Assembly (NCBI GenBank): GCA_964531525.1
Contig: CAZHDF010000193.1
Coordinates: 1 to 6,424, forward strand
DNA length: 6,424 bases
Direction of reading: 5' to 3'
Source of the DNA: CAYYWV01 sp964531525
GTDB lineage: Bacteria > Pseudomonadota > Alphaproteobacteria > JAAXGF01
Shown one piece after another: positions 6,370 to 6,424 of this stretch. The position numbers were made by a program, and so were the translations under genes. Below the pieces are notes generated by a model. The model was not told where the DNA came from and made no database searches. It saw only the letters and a list, made by a program, of their open reading frames with translations. How positions within the stretch are numbered: position 1 is the stretch's first letter; every line of letters starts with the position of its first letter.

Positions 6370-6424
6370 CTCCCCCGCCCGGCCACCCACGGGATCGTAG
6401 GATAGGGGTGGCCGGGCGGGGGAG
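6370..6424 (+). terminator. Long GC-rich perfect inverted repeat after mcd, likely hairpin terminator (may continue past window)
   Basis: A 19-base left arm (6370-6388, beginning CTCCCCCGCC) pairs perfectly with 6406-6424 (ending GGCGGGGGAG) around a 17-nt loop at 6389-6405. It begins 38 nt after the mcd stop, as expected for the end of the ccr-mcd transcript. The window stops exactly at the last paired base, so a following T run cannot be seen; on the other side there is no T run for minus-strand transcription. The loop is larger than in most intrinsic terminators, so a dispersed REP-like palindrome is the main alternative. The stretch 6333-6369 holds nothing else I recognise. Confidence 0.5.

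Noticed and set aside
1..6424. Signs of horizontal transfer, insertion sequence or phage content
   Set aside because: Base composition and codon use look uniform across all genes, and no transposase, integrase, tRNA or target-site duplication is seen.

Overview
This is a very GC-rich window, with third codon positions almost all G or C. It carries the core of the ethylmalonyl-CoA (EMC) pathway, the route by which many alphaproteobacteria without isocitrate lyase turn acetyl-CoA into glyoxylate and C4 units. All three pathway proteins read like alphaproteobacterial family members. The layout (ecm divergent from a ccr-mcd pair) and base composition suggest a Rhodospirillales-like alphaproteobacterium, but no taxonomic marker is present, so this is an inference.

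Layout: 1-845 (minus) is a nearly complete Nudix protein with a DUF4743-type N-terminal part; its last residues lie outside the window. 880-1059 (minus) is a small gene for a predicted exported peptide. 1060-1191 is a short intergenic stretch with a 12-bp palindrome and repeated TTGCAT words. 1192-3213 (minus) is ecm, ethylmalonyl-CoA mutase. 3214-3381 is the divergent control region, with one candidate promoter for each direction and a small inverted repeat between them. 3382-4665 (plus) is ccr, crotonyl-CoA carboxylase/reductase. 4665-6332 (plus) is mcd, (2S)-methylsuccinyl-CoA dehydrogenase, whose start codon shares one base with the ccr stop. From 6370 to the window end is a perfect GC-rich inverted repeat, either a terminator hairpin or a dispersed palindromic element.

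How the genes work together: Ccr reductively carboxylates crotonyl-CoA to (2S)-ethylmalonyl-CoA. An epimerase, not encoded here, gives the 2R form. Ecm uses coenzyme B12 to rearrange that to (2S)-methylsuccinyl-CoA, and Mcd oxidises it to mesaconyl-CoA. The three steps unique to the pathway are thus encoded around one shared divergent promoter region. The hydratase, lyase and epimerase must lie elsewhere.

I see no CRISPR array, transposase, tRNA, rRNA or phage gene. The window is a well-preserved metabolic locus rather than a new system. The less explained parts are the small exported peptide with the Nudix gene behind ecm, the TTGCAT cluster before them, and the terminal inverted repeat.
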